28,680 bases of DNA, taken from IMG/VR virus record IMGVR_UViG_3300021474_000025, positions 1 through 28,680 of that record; one strand, written 5' to 3'. Below are positions 28,093-28,680 of the stretch, piece by piece; the first letter of the stretch is position 1, and each line of letters starts with the position of its first letter. The translations under genes and the position numbers were made by a program. The notes under the pieces are model-generated. The model did no database searches and was not told where the DNA came from. It worked only from the letters and a program-made list of their open reading frames with translations. This DNA comes from a virus.

Positions 28093-28680
28093 ATGGCAAC
28101 TCTCTTCGCGCTCGTCGTCTTTTTCCCGATGTTCTTCTGGTGCTGCTGCACGGAGCCCACCGGCGGCATCACGTTCCGCCGCTATGCTTCGTCGTCGCCC
28201 CCGGACTTCGAACAAAAATGGGACGCGGGCACGAACTGCACTCCGTTCGCGGTTGACGGCTCGGGGAACGTCTACACTTTCAGCTCGACGGGACCGGGAA
28301 ACCCGAACGGCTCGACCGCTCCCAGCGCTCTCACGAAGTGGGACAAGACCGGCAATCTGATTTGGAGCCTGCCGGTCACCGGCACGGCCGGTGGCGTCTG
28401 TGTGTCGCCCGACGGCTCGAAGGTCGTGTTCACCGGGAACTTCCATCAGCCGAGCGTCACAACGTCCCCGCTGAGCCCTACGGCGGTGGGGTTTCAGACG
28501 GGCGGGGCGGTCACGCTAAACGACGCCAGCGACACGCTCGTGCAGACGACCGATTACCTGGCTCTGCAATTCAACTCGCCGCTGCCCCCGTACGCAACGC
28601 TGAACGTCGGCACGCTCTCGCTCTATTGCCCGATCGCCAACGAGTCGACGGTCAACGCGTCGGTCTACATGGAGGTTGTC
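28093..28680 (+). CDS. Beta-propeller-like surface protein, 3' end cut by window
   Basis: Open to the window edge (196 codons seen). It starts MATLFALVVFFPMFFWCCCT, a hydrophobic segment ending in three Cys with no charged leader and no classical lipobox. Then blade-like repeats follow: KWDAGTNCTPFAVDGSGNVY and KWDKTGNLIWSLPVTGTAGG, with CVSPDGSKVVFTGNF, as in PQQ/SBBP-type propellers. Later residues (TLNDASDTLVQTTDYLALQF) look like a beta-sandwich. A tail-tip or adhesin role is likely from position. ATG 28093 lacks a clear ribosome site. Confidence 0.55.
   Translation, partial: MATLFALVVFFPMFFWCCCTEPTGGITFRRYASSSPPDFEQKWDAGTNCTPFAVDGSGNVYTFSSTGPGNPNGSTAPSALTKWDKTGNLIWSLPVTGTAGGVCVSPDGSKVVFTGNFHQPSVTTSPLSPTAVGFQTGGAVTLNDASDTLVQTTDYLALQFNSPLPPYATLNVGTLSLYCPIANESTVNASVYMEVV

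Overview
The window is about 28.7 kb of GC-rich DNA and reads as the replication, packaging, head and front-tail modules of a lambda-like, long-tailed (siphovirus-type) phage or prophage. The likely host is a planctomycete or close relative. This rests on general resemblance of several proteins (the ParB/Spo11-like fusion, the GT39-type membrane protein, the tail-assembly pair) to families I associate with planctomycete genomes. No host marker gene is present, so the assignment is inference. I saw no tRNA, rRNA, integrase, lysis gene, insertion sequence or CRISPR array. Almost all genes are on the plus strand, tightly packed, with many ATGA, GTGA or TGATG stop/start overlaps.

Layout. (1) 1-4767, early/replication side: a partial ParB-domain protein fused to a Spo11/TopoVI-A-like core, an HNH endonuclease, an Arg-rich small protein, a primase-polymerase, a zinc-ribbon protein and a protein with an RNA polymerase alpha-CTD-like domain. 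(2) 4779-6428, minus strand: an isolated multi-pass GT39/ArnT-like glycosyltransferase, a candidate lysogenic-conversion gene. (3) 6491-11339: nine small to medium genes, most of them rich in Ser, Thr, Gly and Ala and predicted beta-structured, with internal repeats; probably fibre, adhesin or decoration proteins placed unusually ahead of the packaging genes. (4) 11343-12445: a small gene, a NUMOD/HNH-like protein with a degenerate catalytic motif, and a gene-poor stretch holding an 18-bp perfect palindrome. (5) 12446-18661, packaging: two small genes, large terminase (GpA type), five small genes (two with Cys-pair motifs), a gpW-like joining protein and the portal. (6) 18658-21440, head: prohead protease with an in-frame nested scaffold start (as lambda C/Nu3), a structured 96-nt leader, the major capsid protein, a terminator-like hairpin and a probable capsid cement protein. 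(7) 21451-28680, neck and tail: connector, terminator and completion proteins, tail tube, a G/T-type tail assembly chaperone pair probably joined by -1 frameshifting, a tape measure protein of 667 residues, two tail proteins and a beta-propeller-like protein cut by the window end.

How it works together: region 1 would copy and perhaps process or resolve the genome; the GpA-type terminase packages it through the portal into a shell built on the nested scaffold and matured by the protease; the neck genes and tape measure build a tail whose length can be guessed at roughly 100 nm from the tape measure; regions 3 and the end of 7 probably supply host-binding surfaces. The most unusual points are the ParB-Spo11/TopoVI-A-like fusion with all four expected catalytic residues, the phage alpha-CTD-like protein, the probable frameshifted tail chaperone, the nested scaffold, and the heavily structured RNA around the capsid gene.
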